DNA of 64,000 bases from Solirubrobacter taibaiensis. GTDB taxonomy: Bacteria > Actinomycetota > Thermoleophilia > Solirubrobacterales > Solirubrobacteraceae. Below are positions 32,960-41,602 of the stretch, one piece after another. The notes below the pieces were generated by a model. It was not told the origin of the DNA. It ran no database searches and was given only the letters and a program-made list of their open reading frames with translations. Position 1 is the stretch's first letter. Every line of letters begins with the position of its first letter. The stretch covers positions 226,159 through 290,158 of the forward strand of contig JAPDDQ010000003.1 of NCBI GenBank assembly GCA_027587225.1, read 5' to 3'. Position numbers and translations under genes: made by a program.

Positions 32960-34980
32960 TCCGTCACCTCGATGATCAGGCTGCCGTCCTCGGCCACGCG
33001 GGCGGTCGCGCCCGGGCCGACGACGCTGGTGGACTCGCGTTCCTCGACGATCGCCGGGCCCTCGATCTCCGTGCCGACGCCCATCCGGTAGCGGTCGTAG
33101 ATCGGCGTGGAGACGTACGCGTCGTCGAACCACACGTCGCGCGTGCCCTTCTTGGCCTCGCCGTCGCCGGTCGGGGCGGCGATCAGCCGCAGGTCGGGGT
33201 CGGGCCCGCGGGTCAGGACCCGCCAGCTGATGGCCTCGATCGGCACGTCCGGGCCTTTGCGGCCGTGGGAGCGCACGTACGCGGCCTCGAATGCGCTCCG
33301 CAGGTCCTCGCCCGGCTCGACCGGGACCGTGACCTCGAAGCCCTGGCCGACGTAGCGCATGTCGATTGACCGCTCGTGTGTGATGTCGCTCGCGCCGGAG
33401 GAGGACAGCACCGCCTCGCCCTCCTGCTCGAGCTCGGCGAACAGCGGCTCCATCCGCGTGAGCGTGTCGTCGTCGACGGGCTCGACGCGGCTGCGCACCC
33501 CGTCGGTCGCGAGCGGCGCGGCGAGCACGCCGACACTGCTCATCACGCCCGCCGCCGCGGGCACGATCACGGTCGTGGTGCCGAGCGCCGCCCCGACGCC
33601 GAACGCGTGCACCGGCCCGGCGCCGCCGAACGCGAACAGCGGCAGGCCGGTGGCGTCGTGGCCACGCTCGGCGGCGTGCACGCGCGCGGCGCTGGCCATG
33701 TCCTCGTTGACGAGGCGGTGGATGCCCCACGCCGCCGCTTCCACGCTCAACCCGAGCGGCTTCGCGATGTGCGTCTCGATCGCGGTCCGCGCCGCTTCGA
33801 CGTCCAGCGACATGTCGCCGCCGAGGAAGAACCCGGGGTCCAGGTAGCCGAGCACGAGGTCGGCATCGGTCACCGTCGGCTTCTCGCCGCCACCCCCGTA
33901 ACACGCGGGGCCGGGGTCGGCGCCCGCGGATTCCGGCCCGCACGCGAGCAGCCCGAGCGTGTCGACGTGTGCGAGCGACCCGCCGCCGACGCCGATCTCG
34001 ATCATGTCGATGGTGGGCGTCTTGATCGGCCGCCCCGACCCGCGCGTGAAGCGGTCCGTGCGCGCGGCCTCGAACTCGTGCGTGACGAGCGGGCGGCCGT
34101 CCTCGATCAGGCACAGCTTGGCCGTCGTCCCGCCCATGTCGAACGACATCAGGTCGCTGTAGCCGTTCAGCCCCGCGAACCGCGCGGCCGCGAGCGCACC
34201 GGCGGCCGGCCCGGACTCGAGCATGCGGATCGGCCGGTCGGCCGCGTCCTTCGCAGTGGCCACACCGCCGTTGGAGAGCATCACGCGCAGGCGCCCGCCG
34301 GCCCCAAGGCCGGTGAGCCGCTCCTCGAGGTCCTCCAGGTAGCGCACGACGCGGTCCTGCACGTACACGCTCGCGGCCGTGGTCTGCGTGCGCTCGTACT
34401 CGCGGATCTCGGGCGCGACGTCGCTGGAGATCGCGACGCGCAGACCCGGGGCGGCGCGCTCGACCGCCTCCCGCGCCGCGCGCTCATTGTCCGCGTTGGC
34501 GAACGAGTGCAGGAAGCAGATCGCGATCGCTTCGATCCCGCGCTCGGCGAGCTCGGCCGCCAGCGCGGCGACGTCCTCGGCATCGACGGCCTGCTCGATC
34601 GTGCCGTCCGCGAGCGTGCGCTCGGCGATGTCGAACCGCAGGTGGCGTGGCACCAGCGGCTCGGGGCGCCATACGTCGAGCCGGTAGATGTCGGGACGGC
34701 GTTCGCGCGCGAGCTCCATCACGTCGCGGAACCCGGCCGTGGCCAGCAGTGCGACCTTCGCGCCCTTGCGCTCGATCAGCGCGTTGGTGACGAGCGTCGT
34801 GGCGTGCACGACCTGCTGCAGCTCGTAGGCCTCGCGCTCGAGCGCATCGCGCAGCACGGTCTCGACGCTGTCGGCCGGTGCGGCCGGGGTGCCGAGCGCC
34901 TTGCCGATGGCGACGATCCCGTCCGGCCCCGCGATGCACAGGTCGGTGAAGGTGCCGCCGATGTCGACTCCGGCCCTCAT
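32956..34980 (-). CDS. hyuA: Hydantoinase/oxoprolinase alpha-type subunit (HyuA)
   Basis: 674-residue ATP-binding HyuA subunit. An actin-like ATPase start G-V-D-I-G-G-T-F-T-D is at about 4-13, H-A-T-T-L-V-T-N-A near 60, F-D-M-G-G-T-T-A-K near 280, G-x-G-G-G-S-L-A near 325, and a C-terminal domain with G-P-A-I-V-E-E. It partners HyuB and overlaps it and the upstream PLP gene by 4 nt each. The chromosome already encodes a PxpABC 5-oxoprolinase at 9.6 kb, so this pair probably has another cyclic amide or ketone substrate. Confidence 0.88.
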   Translation of the reverse strand: MRAGVDIGGTFTDLCIAGPDGIVAIGKALGTPAAPADSVETVLRDALEREAYELQQVVHATTLVTNALIERKGAKVALLATAGFRDVMELARERRPDIYRLDVWRPEPLVPRHLRFDIAERTLADGTIEQAVDAEDVAALAAELAERGIEAIAICFLHSFANADNERAAREAVERAAPGLRVAISSDVAPEIREYERTQTTAASVYVQDRVVRYLEDLEERLTGLGAGGRLRVMLSNGGVATAKDAADRPIRMLESGPAAGALAAARFAGLNGYSDLMSFDMGGTTAKLCLIEDGRPLVTHEFEAARTDRFTRGSGRPIKTPTIDMIEIGVGGGSLAHVDTLGLLACGPESAGADPGPACYGGGGEKPTVTDADLVLGYLDPGFFLGGDMSLDVEAARTAIETHIAKPLGLSVEAAAWGIHRLVNEDMASAARVHAAERGHDATGLPLFAFGGAGPVHAFGVGAALGTTTVIVPAAAGVMSSVGVLAAPLATDGVRSRVEPVDDDTLTRMEPLFAELEQEGEAVLSSSGASDITHERSIDMRYVGQGFEVTVPVEPGEDLRSAFEAAYVRSHGRKGPDVPIEAISWRVLTRGPDPDLRLIAAPTGDGEAKKGTRDVWFDDAYVSTPIYDRYRMGVGTEIEGPAIVEERESTSVVGPGATARVAEDGSLIIEVTE

Positions 34981-36005
34981 AGCGCTCGCTCCAGGTCGTC
35001 CCACAGGTCCTCCACGTGCTCGCAGCCGACGCTCAGACGCAGCAGCCCGGGCGCGCGGCGCTCGATCAACGACTCGACGCCGCCGAGCGACTTCGCGTGC
35101 GTGATCACGCGCACGCGCCGGCACACCTCGTCCGCGTCCGCGTGCTCGAACGCGAGCATCGCACCGTATCCGTCCATCAGCCGCGTCGCGCGCTCGTGGC
35201 CCGCGTCGCCGGGCAGGCCGGGGTAGTACACGACGTGCGTCTGCGCGAGCCGCCGCGCCAGCACCTGCGCGTTGCGTTGAGCGATCTCCAGCCGCACCGG
35301 CAGCGTCCGCAGCCCACGCAACGCGAGGTAGGCCTCCAACGCGCCGGGGAGCGCGCCGAGCTGCGCGCGGACGTGGTGAAGCGCTCCGGCGTGCGCGGTC
35401 GAGGTGACCACGCCGAGCATGAGGTCGGAATGGCCGCCGATGAACTTGGTCGCGCTCTGGATCGCGAAGTCCGCGCCCTGCGCGAGCGTGCGTTGCAGCA
35501 GGGGAGAGGCGAACGTCCCGTCCACGGCCACCTGCGCACCGCGCTCGTGGGCGCCCGCGCACAGGGCGTCGAGCTCGGCGATCCGGACGAGCGGGTTGCT
35601 CGGCGTCTCCACGTACAGCAGCGCCGCGCCGTCGCACGCGGCGAGCGTCGCCGCGGTGTCCGTCGTGTCGACGCCGACCAGCTCGATCCGGCCGGCCTGC
35701 GCGTGGCGGGCGAGCAGGCTGCGCGTCCACGCGTACCCGGCCGACGGCCCGACCACCTTCGCCCCTGACGGGAGCGTCTCCAGCACGGCCGAGATCGCGG
35801 CCATCCCGGAGCCGAAGGCGATCGCCGTGCCGCCCTCGAGCGCGCCGATCGCGGCCTCCAGCGGCGCCCAGCCGGGAGAGCCCTGCTCGCGGGCGTAGCC
35901 GGCGTCGTAGAAGTTCGAGGCCGGCACGAGGGGCGGGTTCAGCGGCTCGCCCTCTATCCGCGCGGCACGGCCTGCGTGGATCGCCAGCGTCTCGGCCCTC
36001 AGCAT
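34977..36005 (-). CDS. Cys/Met-metabolism PLP-dependent lyase
   Basis: Trans-sulfuration family (cystathionine gamma-synthase/beta-lyase, methionine gamma-lyase) of about 342 residues. The PLP-phosphate region G-S-G-M-A-A-I lies near 64-70, E-T-P-S-N-P-L near 130, D-G-T-F-A-S-P (usually D-N-T) near 160, and the PLP lysine in S-A-T-K-F-I-G-G-H-S-D near 183. It is slightly shorter than typical members (about 380). Start ATG 36005 has TAGGGT 7 nt upstream (leaderless). It heads the operon with HyuA, HyuB and an SDR, an unusual pairing suggesting catabolism of a sulfur- or amino-acid-derived cyclic compound. Confidence 0.85.
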   Translation of the reverse strand: MLRAETLAIHAGRAARIEGEPLNPPLVPASNFYDAGYAREQGSPGWAPLEAAIGALEGGTAIAFGSGMAAISAVLETLPSGAKVVGPSAGYAWTRSLLARHAQAGRIELVGVDTTDTAATLAACDGAALLYVETPSNPLVRIAELDALCAGAHERGAQVAVDGTFASPLLQRTLAQGADFAIQSATKFIGGHSDLMLGVVTSTAHAGALHHVRAQLGALPGALEAYLALRGLRTLPVRLEIAQRNAQVLARRLAQTHVVYYPGLPGDAGHERATRLMDGYGAMLAFEHADADEVCRRVRVITHAKSLGGVESLIERRAPGLLRLSVGCEHVEDLWDDLERAL

Positions 36006-36012
36006 CCGGCGC

Positions 36013-36057
36013 ACCCTACCTGCTTTGTTGACAATCTACAAAGTGTCCGCGTACCAT
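36013..36057. promoter_or_regulatory. Divergent leaderless promoters sharing a GntR-like operator
   Basis: Rightward: TTGACA (36028-36033), 18 nt, TACCAT (36052-36057), then 6 nt to the ATG at 36064. Leftward: TTGTAG, 17 nt, TAGGGT (36018-36013), then 7 nt to the ATG at 36005. Between them TTGT-TG-ACAA (36025-36034) and the wider CTTTGT-N9-ACAAAG fit FadR/FCD-type GntR operators and cover both -35 boxes. Confidence 0.7.
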
Positions 36058-36063
36058 CCCGGC

Positions 36064-37221
36064 ATGCCGCGCCAGCCGTTGCCCTCCGGAGCCGACGTCG
36101 TGATCGTGGGCGGGGGAGCGGTGGGCGCCAGCGCCGCGTTCCACCTCGCCGAGGCCGGGGCGGAGGTCGTCCTGCTCGAACGCGACCAGCTGGCCAGCGG
36201 CTCGACGTCCAAGGCCGCGGGCGGCCTGCGCGCGCAGTTCTCGGACGCGCTGAACATCGAGATCGCCAAGCGCAGCCTGCAGGCCTACAAGCGCTTCGCC
36301 GAGCGGCCGGGCTGGGAGATCGACTACGAGGAGATCGGCTACCTCTTCGTGCTCACGACGCCGGCGGAGGTCGAGGCGTTCACGCGCAGCGTCGCGCTGC
36401 AGAACGAGCTCGGCGTGCCGTCGCGGATGATCACGCCCGAGGAGGCGCTGGAGATCTGCCCGCTGCTCGCCGGGCAGGACATCCTCGCCGCGAGCTACTG
36501 CCACACGGACGCGCACGCCACGCCGGAGTCGGTGGTGCAGGGCTACGCGTTCGGCGCGCGCGAGCACGGCGCGCATCTCGCGGTGTCCACGCCGGTCGAG
36601 GGCATCGACGTGCGTGACGGCGTCATCACCGGTGTGCGCACCCCGCACGGGACGGTCGCCACGGGCACGGTCATCAGTGCCGCGGGGGCCTGGTCGCGGG
36701 CGTGCGGGGAGCTGGTGGGCGTGCCGCTCGACGTCACGCCGCTGCGCCGGCAGGTGCTGTTCACCGCGCCGATGGCCGACCTGCCGGACACGCTCCCGTT
36801 GACGATCGACTTCGCGTCCGGCTTCTACTTCCACCGCGAAGGCCGCGGCCTGCTGATGGGCATGGCCGACCCGGACGAGACGCCGGGCTTCCTGCTGGAG
36901 CGGACCGAAGAATGGATTCCGGCGCTGCTGGAGATCGCCGAGCGGCGCGCGCCGCGGATCGCCTCCGCGCCGATCCAGGGCGGGTGGGCGGGGCTCTACG
37001 ACATGAGCCCGGACCACAACGCGATGATCGGCGAGGCCAAGCAGGTGTCGCGCTTCCTCTACGCCACCGGGTTCTCCGGCCACGGGTTCCTGCAGGCCCC
37101 GGCGACGGGCGAGATCCTGCGCGACCTGGTGCTCGGCCGTCCGCCGGTGGTCGACGTGACGGCGCTCAGCGCCGAGCGCTTCGAGGGCGGGACGCTCGCC
37201 CCCGAGTTCCATGTCGTCTGA
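36064..37221 (+). CDS. FAD-dependent (sarcosine/amino acid oxidase-like) oxidoreductase
   Basis: DAO-family flavoprotein of 385 residues with V-I-V-G-G-G-A-V-G-A-S at about 12-22, E near 38, S-T-S-K-A-A-G-G-L near 48, and a C-terminal Y-A-T-G-F-S-G-H-G-F. It resembles sarcosine oxidase beta-type and dimethylglycine oxidase proteins. Start ATG 36064 is supported by the -10 box 6 nt upstream, giving a leaderless mRNA. It overlaps the GntR gene by 11 nt and is divergent from the PLP-hyu operon. Confidence 0.85.
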   Translation: MPRQPLPSGADVVIVGGGAVGASAAFHLAEAGAEVVLLERDQLASGSTSKAAGGLRAQFSDALNIEIAKRSLQAYKRFAERPGWEIDYEEIGYLFVLTTPAEVEAFTRSVALQNELGVPSRMITPEEALEICPLLAGQDILAASYCHTDAHATPESVVQGYAFGAREHGAHLAVSTPVEGIDVRDGVITGVRTPHGTVATGTVISAAGAWSRACGELVGVPLDVTPLRRQVLFTAPMADLPDTLPLTIDFASGFYFHREGRGLLMGMADPDETPGFLLERTEEWIPALLEIAERRAPRIASAPIQGGWAGLYDMSPDHNAMIGEAKQVSRFLYATGFSGHGFLQAPATGEILRDLVLGRPPVVDVTALSAERFEGGTLAPEFHVV

Positions 37222-37921
37222 GCTCAAACGGCGCGGGCCCGCGCCGTCGAACGTGGACCTCGCCCTGGACGCCATCCGCGACGCGATCGTCACCGGCCGG
37301 CTGCGCCCGGGCGAACGCATCAAGGAGATCCCACTGGCCGACGAGCTGGGCTTCTCGCGTGCGCCCGTACGCGACGCGCTGCGGCTGCTGGAGCGTGACG
37401 GGCTCGTCCGGCTCGTACCGAACCGGGGCGCGATCGTCCCCGAACTGCGCGCGGTCGACGTGCTCGAGGTCTACGCGCTGCGGGCGTCGCTCGGCACGCT
37501 CGCGCTGCACAAGCTCATGCTCGACTCCGCGATGCTGGACCTGACGCCGCTGGACCGCGAGCTCGCGAAGTTGCTCCGCGCGCAGGAGCGCGGCCGGGAG
37601 CGGGACTCGATCGAGGCCGATCTCGGCTATCAAGCCACGGTGGTCGCGGCGGCGGGGCTGCCGCGCGTGGCGGGCGAGTTCGATCGGCTCACCTGGCAGG
37701 TGCGGATGTTCCTCGGCGCGCTGGACATCGACGTGCTCGCGGGCCTGCCGCGGATCGTCGCGGAGGTGCAGGCGCTGCACGCGGCGATCGTCGCCCGCGA
37801 CGCCGAGGCCGCCGCCCGCGTGTGGCGCGAGAAGTTCGAGCGCTGGATCGGCGGCCTCGTCGGCCGGCTCGACGAGGACTTCGACGACGCGCTCTGGGTC
37901 GCCCTCACCCGCGCGGGGTAG
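37211..37921 (+). CDS. GntR-family regulator, FCD (FadR) subfamily
   Basis: 236-residue regulator. The GntR winged helix occupies about 15-80 (A-I-R-D-A-I-V-T-G-R-L-R-P-G, then A-P-V-R-D-A-L-R-L-L-E-R-D-G-L-V), followed by an all-helical FCD effector domain (about 95-225) that usually binds organic acids through metal-coordinating His/Asp residues. It overlaps the FAD gene by 11 nt and probably controls both divergent operons at 36025-36034. Confidence 0.9.
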   Translation: MSSELKRRGPAPSNVDLALDAIRDAIVTGRLRPGERIKEIPLADELGFSRAPVRDALRLLERDGLVRLVPNRGAIVPELRAVDVLEVYALRASLGTLALHKLMLDSAMLDLTPLDRELAKLLRAQERGRERDSIEADLGYQATVVAAAGLPRVAGEFDRLTWQVRMFLGALDIDVLAGLPRIVAEVQALHAAIVARDAEAAARVWREKFERWIGGLVGRLDEDFDDALWVALTRAG

Positions 37922-37961
37922 CGCCCTCAAGCGGCGTGGGCGAACGCCGACTACGGGGGAT

Positions 37962-39764
37962 ATGGCCCGCCGCCCGGCTCCCTGGACCCTGCACCTCGTG
38001 CTCGGACTCGCCGCGTGCGTCGCGTTTGCACTCGGGCCGCTGCGCGGTGACCCGCTGCTGATGGGCGTGGTCGCGTTCTCGCCGGTGCCGGCGATCGTCG
38101 CGGGCGTCCTGATGCATCGCCCGGCCGCGAAGACGGCTTGGTTGCTGTTGGCCGTCGGCTCCCTGCTCTTCTGCGCGGGCGACCTCTACACGTACACCTA
38201 TCCCACGCTGTCCGGCAACGCGGTGCCGTTCCCGTCTCCGGGCGACGCGCTGTACCTCGGCGTGTATCCGGCGATGATGGCCGGCTTGCTGCTGATGGTG
38301 CGCCGTCGCAGCAGCGGGCGCGATCGCCGCGGGCTGGTCGACGGGCTGGTGCTGACCTTCGGCCTGGCGCTGCCGATCTGGGTCCTGCTGATCGCGCCGC
38401 ACCTCCACCAGGATCAAGGCTTGCTGGCCAAGGCAGTGTCGATCGGCTACCCGATGGGCGATCTGATCCTGCTCGGCGCCGTCGTGCGTCTGGCGCTGGA
38501 TGGCGGCCGGCGCGAGCCCGCGTTCGTCCTGCTCACCAGCAGCATCGGACTGCTGCTCGCCGCCGACGTCGTCTACGGCCTGTTGATGCTGCACGACGCG
38601 TTCGATCACCAGCTATGGATCGGCGGGCTCTTCATCAGCTCGTATGTGCTGTGGGGCGCGGCCGCGCTGCACCCGTCGATGGCCCGGCTGGCCGAACCCG
38701 CGCCCGCGCGGGAATCCGTTCTCACGCACTTCCGTCTCGTGTTGCTGTTCGGCGCGTCGCTGATCCCGCCCGTGATCGCGATCTTCGTCGATGTGGTCGA
38801 CCGGGACTTCGACTCGCTGGCGATCGAGCTGTCGGCGTTGGTGTTGTTCGCGTTCGTGCTCGTCCGCACGGCGGGTCTGCACGCGCGCCGTGCCGACGCC
38901 CGCTTCGGCGCGCTCGTCAGCCAGGCGAGCGACCTGATCCTCATCGTTGACCCGCAGGGTGGCGTCACCTACTCGAGCCCGTCGGTCGAGCGCACGCTCG
39001 GGCGCGCGCTGCTCGACAGCTTCGCTTCCGAGGACGATCGTGAGCGCCTGCTGTCCGCGGTCGGCAGTGCAGCGCCGTCGCCGTTCGAGTGCGTCCTGAC
39101 CGGTGCCGACGGTGCGCCGCGCGCGTTCGAGTTCCGGCTCACGGGCCTGGTCGACGACGACGGCTTCCTGCTCACCGCGCGGGACGTGAGCGCGCGCAAG
39201 GCACTCGAGGCCGAGCTCACCCGCCAGGCGTTCCATGATCCGCTGACCGGGCTTCCCAACCGGCCGATGCTGCTTGAGCGCACGCGCCAGGCTCTGGCCC
39301 GCGGCCGCCGCGAGCCCGTGACGCACGCGATGCTGTTCCTCGATCTCGACGGGTTCAAGGGGATCAACGACACGCTCGGGCACGCGGTCGGCGACGAGGT
39401 CCTCGTCGCCGTCGCGCGCCGCCTGGACACCGTCGTGCGCGCCACCGACACCGCGGCCCGCCTCGGCGGAGACGAGTTCGCGATCCTGCTCGAAAGCGCG
39501 GGCCGGGAGGAGGCCGAGGCGGCCGCCCAGCGCGTGCTGAGCGTGCTGTCCGCGCCGTTGCTGGCCGGCGGCCGCGAGATCGCGGTGCACACCAGCGTGG
39601 GCGTGGCGCTGGCGCTCCCGGATGAGGCGCGGACCGCGGACGAGCTGATCCGCGACGCCGATGCCGCCATGTACGCCGCCAAGCGCGGCGGCAAGGGCAC
39701 CTACCACGTGTTCGAGCCGGCCAAGCACGCGGACGTGTTCGGCTCTCAGCAAGCCCAGGCCTAA
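37962..39764 (+). CDS. Membrane-bound PAS-GGDEF diguanylate cyclase
   Basis: A 600-residue protein that should make cyclic di-GMP from two GTP. About eight N-terminal membrane helices (1-305) form a sensor, followed by a PAS domain (about 310-420) and a GGDEF domain (about 430-590). The active-site R-L-G-G-D-E-F is intact, and an R-A-T-D inhibitory I-site lies five residues before it, implying product inhibition. No EAL domain follows. D-P-L-T-G-L-P-N-R marks the domain start. It stands alone between the GntR gene and the efflux operon. Confidence 0.93.
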   Translation: MARRPAPWTLHLVLGLAACVAFALGPLRGDPLLMGVVAFSPVPAIVAGVLMHRPAAKTAWLLLAVGSLLFCAGDLYTYTYPTLSGNAVPFPSPGDALYLGVYPAMMAGLLLMVRRRSSGRDRRGLVDGLVLTFGLALPIWVLLIAPHLHQDQGLLAKAVSIGYPMGDLILLGAVVRLALDGGRREPAFVLLTSSIGLLLAADVVYGLLMLHDAFDHQLWIGGLFISSYVLWGAAALHPSMARLAEPAPARESVLTHFRLVLLFGASLIPPVIAIFVDVVDRDFDSLAIELSALVLFAFVLVRTAGLHARRADARFGALVSQASDLILIVDPQGGVTYSSPSVERTLGRALLDSFASEDDRERLLSAVGSAAPSPFECVLTGADGAPRAFEFRLTGLVDDDGFLLTARDVSARKALEAELTRQAFHDPLTGLPNRPMLLERTRQALARGRREPVTHAMLFLDLDGFKGINDTLGHAVGDEVLVAVARRLDTVVRATDTAARLGGDEFAILLESAGREEAEAAAQRVLSVLSAPLLAGGREIAVHTSVGVALALPDEARTADELIRDADAAMYAAKRGGKGTYHVFEPAKHADVFGSQQAQA

Positions 39765-39827
39765 CGCTCAGGACACTCCCAGGCCGCTTAGACGGCGTTC
39801 TTACGCACCGGCGTGACGCTCGGTGGC

Positions 39828-40907
39828 ATGAGCGTCATCACCGACACCCTGCCCCTCCGCGGTCGTCCGCGCGGACGTCCCGTCTTCATCGCGGTGTTGG
39901 CCGCCGCCGCCGCGGGTGCCGTCGGCGGCGCGGTGTACACCGTCACCGACTCCGGCACGACCGTCGCCACCACCTTGTCGCGCACGGTCACCGTCAAGAG
40001 CGGCGTCGTGCAGACCACCGTGTCCGGCAGCGGCAACCTCGAGGCCGTCCATCAGCGCGACCTCACCTTCACGCGCACCGGCACCGTGACCAAGGTCTAC
40101 GTCAAGGCGGGGCAGAAGGTGGCTGAAGGGCAGGTGCTCGCGCGCCTCGATCCTTCCGACACCACACTCGCCGTCCGCTGGCTGCGAGCGCCGTACGCCG
40201 GGACGATCGCGTCGGTCGACGTCGCCGTCGGGGACGTGGTCACCGGCACCAAGTCGTCGGACACCACGTCCGCGACCCAGACCGAGGCGACGGCCGCGTT
40301 CGGCATCGTGCAGCTCACGAGCTATGACCTCGCGGTCTCCGTGAGCGAGGCCGACATCGGCGACGTCAAGGTCGGGCAGACCGCGACGGTCACCGTCAGC
40401 GCCAGCGGCCAGCAGCTCGCGGCGCGCGTGCTCGAGGTGGGCGTCGTCACCGCCGACAGCGAGGCGGCCGAGACCGGGGCGGTGACGACCGCCAGCTCGG
40501 GCGCGGTCGCCTACCCGGTCACGCTGCGGCTCACCCAGCGCAGCTCTGCGATCAAGCCGGGCATGACCGCGACCGCCGACATCGTCACGGCCGAGTCACA
40601 AGGGCTGACCGTTCCGACGCAGGCACTGCGCGGCTCTACGGTGACCCTCGTCGGAGGCACGACGCAGCGCGTGGAGGTCGGCGTGGCCGGGGAGTCGGTC
40701 ACGGAGATCACCAGCGGCCTCAAGGCCGGCGACAAGGTGCTGGTCACCTCGACCAGCGCGGCGGCCGGCGCGAACGCGACCGGCTCCGACGACGACGCGG
40801 AGCAGTCCCTGCAGCAGGGGCCGGGCGGCGGCTTCGGCGGCGGTGGCTTCGGTGGCACGGGCGGCCCGCCGTCCGGTGGCCCGCCGGCCGGCGGAGGCAT
40901 GCGATGA
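39828..40907 (+). CDS. MacA-like efflux adaptor lacking the helical hairpin
   Basis: A 359-residue membrane-fusion-type protein. A transmembrane helix (about 18-38) is followed by a lipoyl/barrel-sandwich domain, beta-barrel and membrane-proximal domain with V-P-T-Q-A-L near 262. The two lipoyl half-motifs (V-K-A-G-Q-K-V-A-E-G-Q and R-A-P-Y-A-G-T-I) are joined by only about a dozen residues, so the usual alpha-helical hairpin is missing. The C-tail is Gly/Pro-rich. I prefer ATG 39828; an in-frame GTG at 39813 exists. It is coupled by ATGA to the ATPase gene. Confidence 0.83.
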   Translation: MSVITDTLPLRGRPRGRPVFIAVLAAAAAGAVGGAVYTVTDSGTTVATTLSRTVTVKSGVVQTTVSGSGNLEAVHQRDLTFTRTGTVTKVYVKAGQKVAEGQVLARLDPSDTTLAVRWLRAPYAGTIASVDVAVGDVVTGTKSSDTTSATQTEATAAFGIVQLTSYDLAVSVSEADIGDVKVGQTATVTVSASGQQLAARVLEVGVVTADSEAAETGAVTTASSGAVAYPVTLRLTQRSSAIKPGMTATADIVTAESQGLTVPTQALRGSTVTLVGGTTQRVEVGVAGESVTEITSGLKAGDKVLVTSTSAAAGANATGSDDDAEQSLQQGPGGGFGGGGFGGTGGPPSGGPPAGGGMR

Positions 40908-41602
40908 CGCCCGTGATCGAAGTGGTGAACGCCGAGCGCGTCTACCAGGTCACGGAGGAGCTGCGGGTGCGCGCGCTGGACGGCGTGTCGCTGACGATCG
41001 AGCGTGGCGAGTACGTGGCCATCATGGGCACGTCGGGCTCGGGCAAGAGCACGCTGATGAACATCCTCGGCTGCCTGGACCTGCCGACGGCGGGCAGCTA
41101 CCAGCTCGACGGCATCGACGTGCGCATGTACGACGAGGACGACCTGTCGGACCTGCGCAACCACAAGCTCGGGTTCGTCTTCCAGGCCTTCAACCTCGTG
41201 CCGCGCATGAAGGCGCAGGCGCAGGTGGAGCTGCCGCTGGCCTATGCGGGTCTGTCGCGCCGTGAACGGCGGCAGCGCGCGCAGGCGGCGCTCGATGCCG
41301 TCGGCATCCTCGATCGCCGCGACCACCTTCCGTCCGAGCTCTCCGGCGGTCAGCAGCAGCGGGTGGCGGTGGCGCGCGCGATCGTGTGCAACCCGTCGCT
41401 GATCCTCGCCGACGAGCCCACCGGCAACCTGGACTCGCGCTCCACGCACGACGTGCTCGAGCTCTTCGACCGCCTGCACGCCGAGGCCCGGACGATCGTG
41501 ATCATCACGCACGAGGACGACGTGGCCGCGCGGGCCGGGCGGATCGTGCGCATGGCCGACGGCCGGGTCATCTCCGACTCCGGGGCCCGGGTCTTCGCGT
41601 GA
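40904..41602 (+). CDS. ABC transporter ATP-binding protein, MacB/LolD type
   Basis: 232-residue ATPase: Walker A G-T-S-G-S-G-K-S-T near 43-51, Q-loop F-Q-A-F-N-L, signature L-S-G-G-Q-Q-Q-R near 146-153, Walker B I-L-A-D-E-P-T-G-N-L-D, and H-loop I-I-T-H-E. The pattern is of the MacB/FtsE/LolD class working with FtsX-type permeases. Overlaps both neighbours by 4 nt. Confidence 0.95.
   Translation: MTPVIEVVNAERVYQVTEELRVRALDGVSLTIERGEYVAIMGTSGSGKSTLMNILGCLDLPTAGSYQLDGIDVRMYDEDDLSDLRNHKLGFVFQAFNLVPRMKAQAQVELPLAYAGLSRRERRQRAQAALDAVGILDRRDHLPSELSGGQQQRVAVARAIVCNPSLILADEPTGNLDSRSTHDVLELFDRLHAEARTIVIITHEDDVAARAGRIVRMADGRVISDSGARVFA

Noticed and set aside
32956..34980. HyuA/HyuB as the cell's 5-oxoprolinase
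   Set aside because: A complete PxpA and PxpBC set is present at 9.6-11.9 kb, and the Hyu genes sit with unrelated catabolic enzymes, so another substrate is likelier.
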